In this document: in pieces, positions 1-12,306 of the stretch
Position numbering within the stretch: position 1 is the stretch's first letter
How the letters are laid out: each line of letters opens with the position of its first letter
Origin: Phytopythium helicoides
Taxonomy: Eukaryota; Oomycota; Peronosporomycetes; Pythiales; Pythiaceae
DNA: 64,000 bases
Direction: 5' to 3'
Assembly: GCA_024867545.1 (NCBI GenBank)
Contig: JANFNE010000011.1
Location: 248,001 to 312,000, forward strand
Position numbers and translations under genes: made by a program
Notes under the pieces: generated by a model
Told to the model about the DNA's origin: nothing
The model's database searches: none
Seen by the model: only the letters and a program-made list of their open reading frames with translations

Positions 1-2540
1 GATTTCGTGGCACTTCACGTTCTGTATCAAGCACGAAAAAGTATTAGCAATGTGCAGCACAGCGGAAGGATCAGTCAAGTCCCCTTTACCTGGCATTTTA
101 GTGACAATGCAGCCATTTCTTGGGTTAGAAAATTGCCAAACGAAATGTCGTTATCAGAATATGTCATGATGCCCAGGTGCTTCGACTCCACGCATTGATG
201 ATAGCGCTGACTGAGACCACCACCAGAAGCATCACGAACGCGAAGCGTGCACGTTGTACACCAGGTTGTGTTTTTGTTGCCCAGCAGCTCAACACTCTCA
301 CGAGATGTCAACATTCTCTGGTTCAAATTTAGGTCGGAGAGCACATGAGCTTCAAGAAGAAGACGATACGTCATGGACAGCACTCCACGCGTCAAACGCT
401 TCAGCAGTCGGAGCTTTTGCTTGGATAGCCCAGTGATCAGCACTGTGCATCCGTTTAAAGGGTCACATCCGTCGAGGTAAAGGAAAGTCTCCGTGCGTGT
501 CCGCGTAGACTCTTTGGGGGGTGCGGCCTTCACCATTCCAAAAAGCTTTCTTGGAGCACTTGGCCGAGCACTTTCTGGAAGCGGATCTTCATCTGGAACT
601 GTAGGTATGGTCTTTACCTGGAAGGTTCGACAAGTTCCAACGACCTCTGCTCTGTCCGCTTTGTCGACGTGATCAACAGATGTCAGCAATGCTGCGCCAG
701 TGTGGCGTGCGATTCGCTCGAGCAGTTCGTGCTTGACGTTCAGAACGATCGCGACATTACGCTCGCGTAGTGACTCTTGAGCGTAGCGTGACACGGTCTT
801 CTCAACGAATATCACGTCAGGCTCCAGAGCCGAAATCTTTTCCACCAAAATGCTCATATAGCTCTTCTCTTGTTCTAAGAGAGTGTCAAGAGAGCTCAGC
901 CGACCTGTCCCACTCGAGCGGTCGTAGCTAATACCGCAAGCAAAAAGCAAAATGCGCGGATTCGTGATTTGCCGTGCCATTTGCTTGTGACTGACATGCT
1001 TCCGGAATACCGTGCCGGCGAGCCACTTGAAGTGATAGTTTTTCTCCTTGACGTTCTTTTGCACAGTGTCAGCTGCAGCTATGCTCTTCACCTTGACTAG
1101 ACTCGAGTAGTTAAATCCGCTGGGAGATCGGAAATTCATACTGAACAGTAGATGTCCTGCCACCACGAAGGCAACGTCTTCGAGTGACTGAGAGAGACGA
1201 GACAGATCCATCGGATCTGACGCAAGGAGGCTTCCAGACATATCTTCAACAGCGTGTTTGATTCCGTCTCGAATGCGTTCGTGAGCTGCATGCTAAGAAA
1301 ACAATGAATGCATATCAATTTGTGAGTACAGTAGTGAATAACAATAATAAGAGACATAGAGTCACGTACCATATATCGGTCGAGAGAGATCTCACGCCGA
1401 GTATGAAGGGCATCTTTTGAGTTGGATGATGACGGCTCGCTACCGGACGACAGCTCGATTCCGTCAGGAGTTTTCTTCTCTTTTTTACGCATCATGATGG
1501 CTTGAATTTCGGCATCAAGGAGACCGCCACTTTCGATCGCACCGAGCAGCTCCACACTTGAGCGCCTCCAAGTTGGCCGATGGTGCAATCTCGCTCGCAT
1601 TTTATCGACTGTCCCATTTAGAGTGGCCACCGACGACTCCGACGAAGCTCTTCGATGCTGCGGAGGAGCGTCAAGCTGCGGAGCCGCAATATCACTGTCT
1701 TCACTGGAGTCTGTTGGCGACGGCGGTGCGTTTACTTCGCTGTCATCGCCTGGAGCCAGCAGCTCTGCTACACTCGGGTCCGGGCCAAATACTAGAGGCG
1801 AAGGGTGGATTCCAACAGCCTCTGGATTGATCAAGTTTGTGCGACGGTCCACACCCTCTCGTCCTGCGCTGTGAACGGTGGTGCCACCGCTATCTGTATT
1901 GCTTGCACTTGTTGCCGAGCCGTACGCACCGTTGCCAGGTGTCCTTTGGCTAGCATCGGTGCCTTTCTGCTTATTTGCTTCTTCCACATATCTCGCGCAA
2001 AATGTGCATACTCGGACCTGCCCACTGAATCCGTGCGGACTGCCATCGATGAAATGATTGCTGCAGTCGTAGCAGAAAATTTGGCCACATAGGCGGCAGT
2101 GATGGCGCCGCCGAAAGAAGGAGAAGGAGGATCCACACTCAAAGCACACCTACACAGTACATAGCAATGGTAAGCTCGCTCAACCCTCTGGCTGGTTTGT
2201 TCGACAGATCAGCACCTTGCACAAGTGGTCGGGCATCCAGTACTGGTTGCTGCCAGTGCTCATCGGCGGCGGACGCTCCTTGATAGGTGAACCTAGTCCA
2301 CGAATCCAGTCCTTGATCAATCCAGCTGTGTCCTTCAGCGTAGATCAGTCGGGTCCTCTTACCCGCAATCCTCGCGCCACCTTCGCTGATCGGACTCCTG
2401 GGCTACAGTCCCCATGAACATTAGCACTGGTAACAAGTCCAACGCAACGCAGCCCAACCACGTACGAAGAACGTCGTCGACATGTACCCTGGCATGGGAA
2501 ACGTGGTCAACCTGCTCGAAATGCTGTCAGCTCTGCCCAT
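1..2540 (-). CDS. FAB1: FYVE-type phosphatidylinositol-3-phosphate 5-kinase (PIKfyve/Fab1), N-terminal part
   Basis: PIKfyve/Fab1 phosphorylates PI3P to PI(3,5)P2 on endosomes. Reading from the right, the exons give an N-terminus starting MGRADS at 2540, a FYVE zinc finger at about 2025-2240 (WMPD signature, Cys pairs and the basic RRRHHC patch), a Ser-rich linker, and from 1292 down to 90 the chaperonin-like (GroEL/TCP1) and Cys-containing regions of Fab1. The PIP kinase domain should lie left of base 1. Introns I place: 2465-about 2410 (donor GTACGT, acceptor CTGTAG), a short one near 2360, about 2216-2151 inside the FYVE codons, 1369-1293 and 89-22. The FYVE and TCP1 assignments are clear; the first two introns are inferred because they keep one frame from an ATG. 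Partial gene. Confidence 0.88.
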
Positions 2541-2934
2541 CGCCACCTCGCGAACGCCTCCACGCACCGCGACGGGTCCCGGTCCAGCCGTTGGTGAGGC
2601 ATGGACTGCACCTGGCGGTCGCCCTCCACGGTCGCCTCGCTCGCCATGCCGAGCCGTCCGAGGCGAGAGCGAGAGTGACGTCGCCTCCTCCCGGCGCGTT
2701 CTTTCTCGTCGCCGGCCGGGTCTTCTGCCGCACCACTTCTCTCTTGTGTTCTCGGTAGATTTCACATTGAACACCAGCGCTGGGTTACTATGGTGTAACC
2801 ATGGGAGGTCGAGGCGCCAAATCAGGGTTACTGTCCCCACTTTCTATATGTTTGCATACAATGTGCCAACTCTTTAAAAAGGGGAAACCACGGGCGAGTA
2901 ACCCTGATGGCCTTTCTCGCAATCGCACACGCGG
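2541..2934. promoter_or_regulatory. Divergent promoter between PIKfyve and COG2 with paired GGTTAC/GTAACC motifs
   Basis: This 394-bp gap separates two divergent start codons. It holds GGTTAC at 2783-2788 and 2826-2831 and the reverse complement GTAACC at 2795-2800 and 2898-2903. The second pair extends to 12-bp perfect arms: 2821-2832 is the inverse of 2897-2908, and contains AGGGTT/AACCCT, the core of a telobox-like element. A factor-binding role is inferred. Long ORFs across the GC-rich left half look like frame shadows. Confidence 0.45.
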
Positions 2935-5842
2935 ATGCCCAGCCGAGAGGAGCGGCCAAGTGGCAACGGAGGCAAGATGACGCTCGGGGGCGGCAGCTAC
3001 TGCTTCGATGTCGAGGCGCTCGCGGGAGACGAGTTCGACCTGGGCGCCTTCCTGGAGGACTGTCGCGCGCGTAACCCCATGGAGACGATCCACCAAGACC
3101 TCAAGCAGTTCCAGACGGCACTCGAGAACCAGGTGGAGCGCGCGCAGTTTGGCTTCTTCTTGGAGATAGACATGCTGACAATCCCCCCGTGCGACGCAGC
3201 TCGTCGCCATCATCAACGAGGACTACGCAGAGTTCCTGCAGCTCTCGTCCAAGCTCAAGGGCGTGGATGAAGCCGTGTCGTCCGTGCGCTCGCCCATCCT
3301 GGCTATTCTCAAGCGCGTCGATCAGGTGCAGGCGGCGATGGTACGTACGACCTCCCATTGATGGTACATCCACACGGTGATACTCTGACCATTGCTACAT
3401 CACACCACTACCAGAGCGCACTAGACTCCAAAATCCGGCAGCAGATTCAAACCGCCAAGGAGTTGCAAAAGGAAGAGGCCGATCTGAAGCTCAGCATTGG
3501 GTACGTTCGTCTCTGCCGTAGAGTTGCTGTAAATGAGTGTGCTCACATAGCATGAACTGCCAGGATTTCAGAGAAACTGCTGTTATTGGAGGAGCTCCTG
3601 GACATTTCGTCACCTGTGGACAGCGATGACGAGGGTAGCACTGAACACGCCGTTCGAGGTGATGACGACGACGATGATGACGGCTTCGACAACTTCGATC
3701 TTATCAAGAAGCAAAACCAAGAAGCCAACGCTGTTGAGAACTGTGCCAAGCTCGAACGAGCAACTTTACTCTTTCTCGGCTTGGACCTCGCATTCCTTGA
3801 GGGCATCGACATCCCCGCGGTTCAGGTGCGATTACTGCGTCAACATTGATTTCACTGCGCACGAATGATATCCACCCTAACACTGTGGTCTATTGGCATG
3901 CAGCGAGAAGAAAAACGTCTCACGGTGATTGAAGATATGCTACTGAGACGATTGGAAACAGAGTTTGCCACGGAGATCTTTCCGGATACATTTTACAACC
4001 GAGACCATGCAATCAGCGCGAGCACACTGAGCTACCTGCTTCGATCGTACGTACTTCTCCAGAAAAGCCACATCCCCGAGGAGATGATTGCTCGTTTGCT
4101 TGTACAGCCATTTGCAGAAGAGAATTTGACACGTGGGAGGCTGGATGGTGGTTCTCGCGGTTCTTGCTCCGGTCTCCAACAGATCTACGACTCTATCCTG
4201 GAATTCATTGCTAGCAAGTTCAACGACATTCTTGCGCTTCCGATTTGTCAGGGTGAGAGCAAGTGCTCTATCGACATTTTAGGAAATGCGGTATGGAAAC
4301 CTCTTCAGGAGATTCTTGTCTCCAAACACAGCATTATTTTTCAGGCTGCAGATCCCGATCGGTTCCACCAGAACTACACAATTAGCATGAAATTCCTCAG
4401 CACCATTGAAGACCAGTTCTGCAATACCTCTCCGATGAAGACGCGTTTCCGTTGCCACGAGAGCGTTGTCGAGTTTAAGGAGAAGTGGAATCTAGATGTC
4501 TACTTCCAGCTGAGATACAACCAGCTGTCGTTGGATGCCGAGCAATCATTCAGCCGTAAGCGCGTTGAAGCTATCCCGGAGGTCGCAAGTGAAGAGTCAC
4601 GCAGTGTGATGCTTTTTGAGAGCACCAAGGCAATTTGGAGTGCGATGAACCAATGCTGGGATGAGCGAATTTATCTACTTCCAGTTATGCCCAACCTTAC
4701 GAAGTTGTGTCTACAACTCCTAGTCTATTACATCGAGATCTGGCGGACACCTCTCCTTGACGCAATCGAAGGAGTGAACAGCGGAAGTAAAGTGGACTTT
4801 GAGACGTTGCCCTTGTGTTTCGTGTCTACCGAGGAAGACATTCTTGGTGCTGGAAGTGACTTTGCCAATCTCAATGAAAAGGTAAGGTAGCAGTGTTATT
4901 CATCAATATTACCGGTATTCCGACAATTGGTGCTCAACAGGTCACAACCGAGCTATTTACGACGATCAAGAAGCACTTGCAAGGTTTCACAGACGATGCA
5001 GACAGTTTTGTTACCGAGCTTTTTGAAAACGTACGCTTGTTTTTCGTGTTTGTACGACTGCAAAAAGACTTTCAGATGACATTAGCGTGTGCCGTGATGT
5101 TCTCTAGGCGCTCAATGAATTGTCAAAGCTGGAGGAGAGCTGTTGGACGGTGGGCGTGACAATCGTAACGACTGAGTGCAAGAAGATACTCCCCGCACTT
5201 CGGTACGCAATACAGTTCCATGATGCAGTATATGCGCCACACTCACATGCAAGCAAACTCAGAACGGTGAAGGGCCAGTACCAGATGACCAACAAACCAG
5301 CACCGTCAACCGCTTCATCCTACGTTTCCAACATCGTGGGGTTCGTCATTTGGAAAATTTATTTTGATTGTTTCATGTCAGGTGGCTCATTTGTTCTGTT
5401 GATATCGTGTTCAGCCCTGTTGCAGCGTTCTTGGATAAGTGGGGTCTTCGGCTTGACAGCTGCAAAAAGCAAACTTTTCTGCAAGCTGTGATGAGCGAGG
5501 TTTGTACGGTATATTCCTCCCTATCTACCGATTTGCTTCGCTCTGCGCTCGAGCTCGAAGAATCTCTCAAGAGCCGCAAGCTTCAGCGGCACTCGACCTC
5601 CAGAACTGCTTTTGGTGGTGATGCTATGTCCGACACGGAGAAGATGCGGCTGCAGTTGCTGCTCGACTTGCAGGAAATGCAGCGGTACGTGGAATTCGTT
5701 CAAATCCATTCGGCATCTGTACTGACATGTCTATCTAAATTTTCTCTTGGCAAGGCAAATGGAAGCGCTTGGTCTTGACTCGGAACGCTGCGAGCCACTT
5801 CATAAAGCGTCTGAGAAGCTCTCGACACCGTTGTCGGACTGA
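2935..5842 (+). CDS. COG2: Conserved oligomeric Golgi complex subunit 2
   Basis: COG2 belongs to lobe A of the COG tethering complex, which captures intra-Golgi retrograde vesicles. Ten exons splice in frame to a predicted 775 residues, close to animal COG2 (about 740): 2935-3132, 3200-3340, 3415-3500, 3564-3825, 3904-4881, 4941-5030, 5108-5202, 5254-5340, 5382-5684 and 5755-5842. The N-terminus has the family signature: CFD, then FLEDCR, a helix, then NEDYAEFLQLSSKLKGVDEA. The rest is helical with an acidic run of about seven Asp near 3660-3685. Introns are 41-80 nt. The start could instead be the in-frame ATG at 2977, which begins closer to the conserved part. It diverges from PIKfyve. Confidence 0.9.
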
Positions 5843-5997
5843 AAGTCGTTTCATCCTGTCGACCCGTATCATGAACATGATTGGTGGAAATCAACTCGAA
5901 AACGTTCATTTGATTGGCTCATTATCATGTGCGATATGCCGCTGATGCGTTGGTCAATTGATTGGCATCAACTGGCGACTCGCAGGCTGCGAGAGGA

Positions 5998-7621
5998 ATG
6001 GTGACCGACACCTCGTCCTCGATCGTGCAATGGGGGCTGTGGCTCACGGTGGCGACGCTTTCGGCGTGGAAGATGCTGGATCTTGCGGTGCCCAGTGAAG
6101 TGATTAAGAAGCGCAAGCTGACAGTCCAGAGCGCGCCAGTCCCAGTGCAGGGCTTCCCAGGACTTGTGGGCAACACACCCATGGTAGAGCTCACCAGCCT
6201 CTCTAAGGCAACAGGATGCACGATCCTCGTGAGTAATATGGTGGAGCAGGTGTGCATCTTCGTCGATAGAATGCTAACGTGTTGGACCGCGAGCTTGTAG
6301 GCAAAGGCAGAGTTTCTGAATCCAGGTGGTAGCTCCAAGGACCGCGTAGCGAAAGGCATTGTTGAGGACGCTGAGCGCCGTGGGCTACTCCGCGAGGGAG
6401 GGACGATCGTGGAAGGTACATCAGGCAGTACTGGCATCAGCTTGTCGCTGATGGCTAGAGGTGGGTTGTGCATACACCAGGTGAAGGGAGTAACGCTGGG
6501 TGCTGATCAGAAATGCGATCTCAACTCAATAGCGCGCGGGTACAAGTGCCTTATTGTGATGCCAGACGACCAAGCTAAGGAGAAGAGCCAGCTCTTAGAA
6601 CAATACGGCGCCGAGGTTGTGCTCGTTAAACCAGCGTCGATTGTGAATGCCAAGCACTATGTCAACGAAGCCAAGCGCCGAGCTAACGCTATTGAAGGTT
6701 GGCGTGGGTTTGCTCTCTGGCTGCGTGTATCCTTGCATCTGACTTCTTCCAACATAAACGATTCCTACAAACTAGGTGGATTCTTCACCAATCAGTTCGA
6801 GAACACTGCGAACTTCGACATTCACCATCAGACGACCGGGCCTGAGATCTGGCAGCAAACCAACGGAACGCTGGACGCCTTTGTGATGTCGTCAGGTATC
6901 GTCCAAGCCTTTATCACTTGGTTGATTTGTGTCAAATCCTGATCAGTCTGTTTGGTTGCCGTATGCAGGAACTGGCGGTACTATTGCAGGAGTTTCGAGC
7001 TACCTCAAGGAGCAAAATCCGAATGTGCAAGTCTTCTTGGCTGACCCGCCAGGATCGAGTCTATACAACAAGGTACGACGAGATCAATTCTCAAAGAAAA
7101 CCTGTCCTGGTGCAATTGAGTTATGCTAACGCTCCTCAAATGGTCGATCAGGTCCGGAGTGGCGTGTGCTACGCCTCCCAGCAAGCTGAATCCAAGGTTC
7201 GGCGACACCGGTGTGTACAATTCGTTTGGCTACAGACACCAATAAGCATTTGCACTTACACAACGACAGATACGATACCATTGCAGAAGGTGTTGGGATC
7301 GACCGCATCACGGAGAACTATACGCGCGCGTGTATTGATGACGCCTTCCACGTGACTGACAAGGAGATTGTCGAAATGTCTCGATTCCTGCTTCGCGAGG
7401 AGGGCATCTTTGTCGGTAGCTCGAGTGCGCTCAATTGCGTGGCGGCTGTCCGTGCAGCGCGCAAGCTTGGCCCTGGCCACACTCTTGTGACCATCCTGTG
7501 CGACTCGGGCCAACGCCACCTGACGAAATTCTGGAACGATGAGCACGTCCGGGAGCAGTGGGGCATCGAGGCTACTGCAACGGGACTCGAGTTCCTTGAC
7601 GGGTCAGATGGCCAGCCATGA
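5998..7621 (+). CDS. Membrane-anchored cysteine synthase, PLP-dependent (Mcy1-like)
   Basis: This is a fold-type II PLP enzyme of the cysteine synthase/CBS family, expected to make cysteine from an activated serine and sulfide. The first ATG (5998) gives a short head and a hydrophobic segment (about residues 8-28, around WGLWLTVATLSAW) before the catalytic core, as in the fungal outer-mitochondrial-membrane cysteine synthases (Mcy1 type). Motifs seen: GLVGNTPMVEL, the PLP lysine in GGSSKDR, EGTSGSTGIS, SSGTGGTIAG and GSSSALNCVA. No C-terminal CBS repeats, so not a full cystathionine beta-synthase. Six introns: about 6230-6300, 6460-6528, 6696-6776, 6895-6968, 7072-7151 and 7211-7270. Two CCAAT boxes (5913 and 5961) lie just upstream. 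The outer-membrane location is inferred from the N-terminal helix. Confidence 0.85.
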
Positions 7622-8816
7622 GGATATTTGGTGGACACATCTTGCTGGCAATTTGGAGAAGGGTTTTGCGTTCAGCCGGTTTTCATGTTCAACCTCCATC
7701 GGATTGTCAACATGCACGCTCAAATCCGTATCATACACTGGCGTGTTGCGAGGCAGTGATCCAAAATCGTTTCATACTAGAGACTAAATACTGTTAAAGA
7801 CGTGCCATCACTGCCTTTCTTCACCTCGCACAGCTCCACATCGTTGATCTTGAATGCAGAAAGGAGAGCTGCTCGATTCTCAAACCTGCCAGGATCGAGT
7901 GCAAACCACTCTCTGTCCCTTGTCGACTGTAAGTCTTTCTGGTACAGTACGAGCATCTTCCTCATTCGGCTGCACACGGCCACTGCCGAGTAGAAACCCC
8001 CTCCTTTTGGCTATGACTACAAGTGCGGCAGCTGCAATCTGTCTTGCTCAATGATGGAACGAATCAAGCCTACCAACCAGGGCGAAGCTAACTCGCTGAC
8101 TCGAAGACGTCGGTCAGACCATGACGGACGGCATGCGTCTGCATGGCATGGGCAAGTTTTTACACATCGGCAATGAGTGTAATAAATGGCCTCAATACTA
8201 AGACGTCGAACCGATGGTGAGTGGTGGTTTATTGCTGGGTTCCTCGACGCCTGGCTCGGCAAGTCCTTGCGAACTCGAAACACGAGACTCCCATGTGAAC
8301 TTGAGAACGAGGATTTCCTTGCACCCGAGAAACAATTCTACACCAGGGACTTCCGAACCTAGGCCATCGCAACGGGGCCCAAGCTTCTCGGCGAACCACC
8401 TACGTGGCGGGCTCATGCCACGTCAGTCAGCAGGTACACATCTAGAGCAGCTACTTCAACCAGTCACAGTGCCACGATACCTCGTGTAACGGACGGGCAC
8501 GACCATCACTTGCAGACTGCTTGCGAGATCTTTCGGTCTTTTCAAGCCCGATGATTGGCTCACAAATGGTCTCGTAATCATTCTGATTGGCTAGAAATGA
8601 GCAATCACCCCGCGATCCTTCGATTTTTTTTTTTTTCTGGCTACTCGGCATGATGAAGTCCGCGGAAGGATCGCGGGGCGTGGCTGGTTGGCCGTCCATG
8701 GGCGTCGGCCGAAGGCGCGCGGAACTGCCGCCCGCTGGTGCTGGATCCACGTCGTCAGTCGGTCAGTTCCCAAGTTTCCCAGCCCCCGACAAGGTCCCCA
8801 GCCCCCAGCAGCAGCA
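7622..8816. other. Unresolved 1.2-kb stretch, possible minus-strand gene or relic
   Basis: Two minus-strand open segments look protein-like but I cannot join them. Segment 8198-8416 starts with ATG (MSPPRRWF) and segment 7777-7983 ends with a stop after FALDPGRFENRAALLSAF and CEVKKGSDGTSL. The second is preceded by a possible 3' splice site near 7992. Neither resembles a family I know, and stops lie between them in all minus frames. They may be terminal exons of one small gene or remnants. Near the right end two ATTGG (CCAAT) boxes at 8554-8558 and 8586-8590 and a run of 14 T at about 8626 probably belong to the promoter of the next gene. Confidence 0.25.
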
Positions 8817-9719
8817 ATGGCGACCGTCGTGCAAGTGCCCAGCGCCGCCGCGGCTTTCGCGGCCATGGAGAGTCCGCGCGGCGTGGAGCTCGAGGGCCGA
8901 CTCGACCTGTCGCTGGATGCGCTCATCAAGGAGCGACGCAAGGAGGAGAAGGCCAAGAAGCGCGACGCCAAGCAGCTCACCGCGGAGCAGAAGACCAAGG
9001 GCGAGAAGAAGAAGGCCAAGAAGAGCGACAAGAAGCCCAAGGGCGAGCAGAAGAAGCCAAACAGCGAGGTGAAAGCGCAGAAGAAGGCGGAGGTCAAGGC
9101 GCAACAGTCGGCCAAGCGCAGTGCTCTTGTCAACAAGAACCGAGGGCTCCAGGCTGCTCCTGCGACCGCCGGTAAGGCTGCGAAGAAGAACGTCAAAGGT
9201 GCCAAGGCCAAGACTGCTACCAAGAAGACGAGCATCGAGAAAGTCACGGCCATGATGCGGCAGAAGATGAAGGCTAAACGCGATGGAGGACAGCAGCGCG
9301 CTAGTGTCAAGAAAACGAGAGCGGCGCTGGCGGCTCAGCGAGTGGTACGCAACAGCAAGAACAAGGCGGGTTTTAAGGTTGCAGCCCAACAGCAAAAGAA
9401 GCAGCTACCAAAGGCCAAGAAGGCAGCTCAGACATCAAGTTCCAAGTCAGCCACATTGCAGCGGTCGGTGGTGCGCGCCGGTAGGAGCAATACCAAGCTT
9501 AAAATCACCATCGCTGGTGGCAAGGGCAAGAGGGCAAACGTTTTCAAGACCGAGAGGCGGCGACAGGCTACGAAGCCTATCCTACCTGGCAAGCTTGCAG
9601 CCAAGAAGGCGCAGCTGACGAAGATCACCAAGAAGACCAAGACCCGAAAGCACCAGGCGACGAAGGCGAATATTGTTGTGCGCCAGCCGTTTGCGTCGCG
9701 CAAGAAGAAGAACAACTAA
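8817..9719 (+). CDS. Lys/Ala-rich basic protein with a UAP56-binding-like motif
   Basis: Single exon, 300 residues from the ATG at 8817; an in-frame extension to 8688 has no better start. Residues 1-25 are hydrophobic and Ala-rich. About residues 30-40 read RLDLSLDALIKERRK, which resembles the UAP56-binding motif of mRNA export adaptors (ALY/REF, UIF). The rest is a long KKxK/AKK tail, like nucleic-acid-binding tails, with an RGG-poor C-terminus ending in SRKKKNN. An mRNA export adaptor of the TREX pathway is the best idea. A globular-domain-less linker histone or ribosome biogenesis factor are alternatives, because composition alone is not specific. Two CCAAT boxes lie 230-260 bp upstream. 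Confidence 0.6.
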   Translation: MATVVQVPSAAAAFAAMESPRGVELEGRLDLSLDALIKERRKEEKAKKRDAKQLTAEQKTKGEKKKAKKSDKKPKGEQKKPNSEVKAQKKAEVKAQQSAKRSALVNKNRGLQAAPATAGKAAKKNVKGAKAKTATKKTSIEKVTAMMRQKMKAKRDGGQQRASVKKTRAALAAQRVVRNSKNKAGFKVAAQQQKKQLPKAKKAAQTSSSKSATLQRSVVRAGRSNTKLKITIAGGKGKRANVFKTERRRQATKPILPGKLAAKKAQLTKITKKTKTRKHQATKANIVVRQPFASRKKKNN

Positions 9720-9916
9720 GGCACGTCTCTTGATCATTGAGCTCTGCAATTCAGCATGTAGCGTGTACTGTACGAAATAGCCAACGAATCACCCATCCAG
9801 CATCGGTGATCAACAAACTCATGCTTGCAGCTCGTTTTGTAATGATCTGAAGACCATTTTTGTGAATCCTCTATTGTGGTTGTGGAGCACATGCGTACTC
9901 TCCAAGTCGAAGACAT

Positions 9917-12181
9917 CTATGGACTCGACCCCTTGCTCAGGCGGCGGAGCACAGTCTCCTTGCCAAGCAGCTGGATTGTGTCGCCGAGACCAGCACCTAC
10001 TTCCATTCCGGTCAAGTAGTAGCGAATCGGCATCAGCACCCTGACCACACTCTGTTAGCAACGCCAATATTGTAGTTTGACTCGCCAAGACCAACGTACT
10101 TCTTCAAGCCGAGCTTCCGCTGCTTTGCCACCTCCTTGATACTCTTCGTGATAGTGTCCTGCATTGGTGGCAACCAGTAATATTAGCGGATACGGGTGTA
10201 CACTGGTCGGAATAAACCTCCTGCTTACCGGAGAAAACTCTTCACCAGAAAGCTCGCGCAGCTTTTCACTGACATCCTGGACGATCTCAGCTGAACAGAT
10301 ATGACATCCATCAGGATATCTCCACATTCACAATTCCACGTCGTTGCGTACCAGTTGAGGCGTCGATGTACTTTTCACGCATAGCCACAGCTTGTTCGCC
10401 ATCAAAGTTGGGCGTCGTGAAGAATGGTACACACAGCGGGCCGAATTCTGGAAGGGCACTCACGCGCTCCTGTACGTACGACCGTGTGGTGTTAGCAGCA
10501 GACACTCGACATCTCGGGATTCTTTCGTTCGTACCTTCATCAAGTCCATAGCGTTCCAAATGTAGTCGACACCGAACTGAGCGATCAGTTCGTCGGTACT
10601 TGATGGCAACTTTGCAGCAGTTAGTGCGTCGGAGATGAAGGGCAGTGTGTTTCGAACAAAGGAGTTCTTGTGGTCATCTGTTGCGCTTTCTGGGGCAAAC
10701 AGCGCGCGCACATGACGCGAGTTGATCCAGCGTAGGCGCTCTACGTTGACGACGGAACCTGCCTTGTTGACGTTCTCGATCGAGAACTGAACGTTTTCAT
10801 AAGTCGGAATGTCCTTACCCCCAGCGCAACCAACAAACTTACATTCTGCTCGAGCTCGTTGAGTTGGAAAATCTCCTGATTGTTGCCACCAGCCGGGTTC
10901 CATCCCAGCAAAGCAACAAAGTTGACGAGACCGCTTGGCAGAAAACCCTTATCCTGTTTGACCAGCAAATTATGGTTACCGGGTGCATTCTACCAATCGC
11001 TTCGAAGACCAACAATCACGAACCCGGAAGTCTTCGACGGCGACATCGCCTTGACGCTTTGAGAGCTTAGAGCGATCTTCGTTTAGCAGCAATCCGAGGT
11101 GCGCAAACTGGAACAAGGCGAAGATATTCGATCAGCATGAGTTGGATGCGGAGAGTGAATTGCAAAAGCACATACGGTTGGAGCCTCAAAGCCAAGGGCC
11201 TTATAAAGGATCACGTGTTTGGGAGTTGACGGTAGCCACTCTTCGCCACGGATCACATGCGTAATCTTCATTGCATGATCGTCCACCACGTTTGCTAGGT
11301 GGTAAGTCGGATACCCGTCACTCTTCATCAGCACTTGATCATCGATTCCCGCATGCTCAAACTGAACGTATCCACGCAGTAAATCCTTGACCACAGTCTT
11401 GCCTTCCGGAATCTTCAGACGGATAGTGTGCGGATCGCCACGTGCGACACGCTCAGCCACTTCCTTCTCGTCGAGTCCGAGGCAGGCTCGGTCGTACATC
11501 GTAGGCTCGCCGTGGCGAGTCTGGGATGCGCGCAGATTCTGCAGGCGCTCGGGCGTACAGAAGCACCGATACGCGTGACCACACTTTTTGCAAGCAAACA
11601 ATGAATCGTCTACGTCGGGTAGATTGCAATCAGCTTGGAACTCACCTCAACCAGTCGCTCAGCGTGCTCTCGGTAGATCGGAAGCCGCTGCGACTGAATG
11701 TAAGGTCCGTATGGTCCTCCGACATTCGGTCCTGCGCATATAAAATGTAACTAAACGCTCAGATGGCCACTCCTCACAGCAAGCTCGAACCTTCGTCCTC
11801 ATGGACTCCGCACCACGTGAGCGCATTCATGAGCGCCTCGAGCGATCCCTCGACCTGCCGTGTCTGTGCGAACATCAGCGCCACTGTCAGCTGTCTCCTC
11901 CTCCTCCTCCATCCCCTCCGTTCCTCTCTGACCTTGTCCGTGTCCTCAATACGCAGGATGAACTCCCCGCCGACGCTCTTGGCGAACAGATAGTTGAACA
12001 GCGCCGTCCGCAACCCGCCGAGGTGCAAGAAGCCCGTGGGACTCGGCGCGTAGCGCACGCGCACGCTCTTAGCCACGTCACCAGCCACTGAGGAGCTGCA
12101 CGAGCGCCATGACGTGAGCCGTGAGCCTCTGGCCTTGGCGAGCGCCGCGCTGGAGCGGCCGAGACGGAGCAGCGCCGCCAT
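9917..12181 (-). CDS. EARS2: Glutamyl-tRNA synthetase, bacterial/mitochondrial type
   Basis: A class I synthetase that charges tRNA-Glu, probably in mitochondria. The start at 12181 gives a basic, Ser/Arg-rich leader of about 35 residues fitting a mitochondrial presequence. It is followed by [18 protein letters not shown], which holds the HIGH-type motif as HLGG, and RIEDTDK. Later exons carry [14 protein letters not shown], the [14 protein letters not shown] zinc-like region, [14 protein letters not shown], and KLSKRQGD, which is the KMSKS equivalent (about 11050). The C-terminal exon ends at TAG 9917 after MPIRYYLTG. About nine introns of 50-90 nt. Organelle targeting is inferred from the leader and the bacterial sequence type; I see no cytosolic-type extensions. 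Two CCAAT boxes (12249 and 12279) lie upstream of the start. Confidence 0.9.
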
Positions 12182-12306
12182 CGTAGCTCCTCGCTTAGTG
12201 ATGGATGCGAGAGTGCTGTGGTTTGATCAACCACCTCAACAAAACGAGCCAATCGGCGCTTTCCAATGTGCATTCCAACCAATCAAAGAGACGTATATCT
12301 AGACTT

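Noticed and set aside
8591..9395. Long Leu-rich minus ORFs
   Set aside because: Reverse of Lys codons (AAG) in the basic protein gives Leu/Phe; not membrane proteins.
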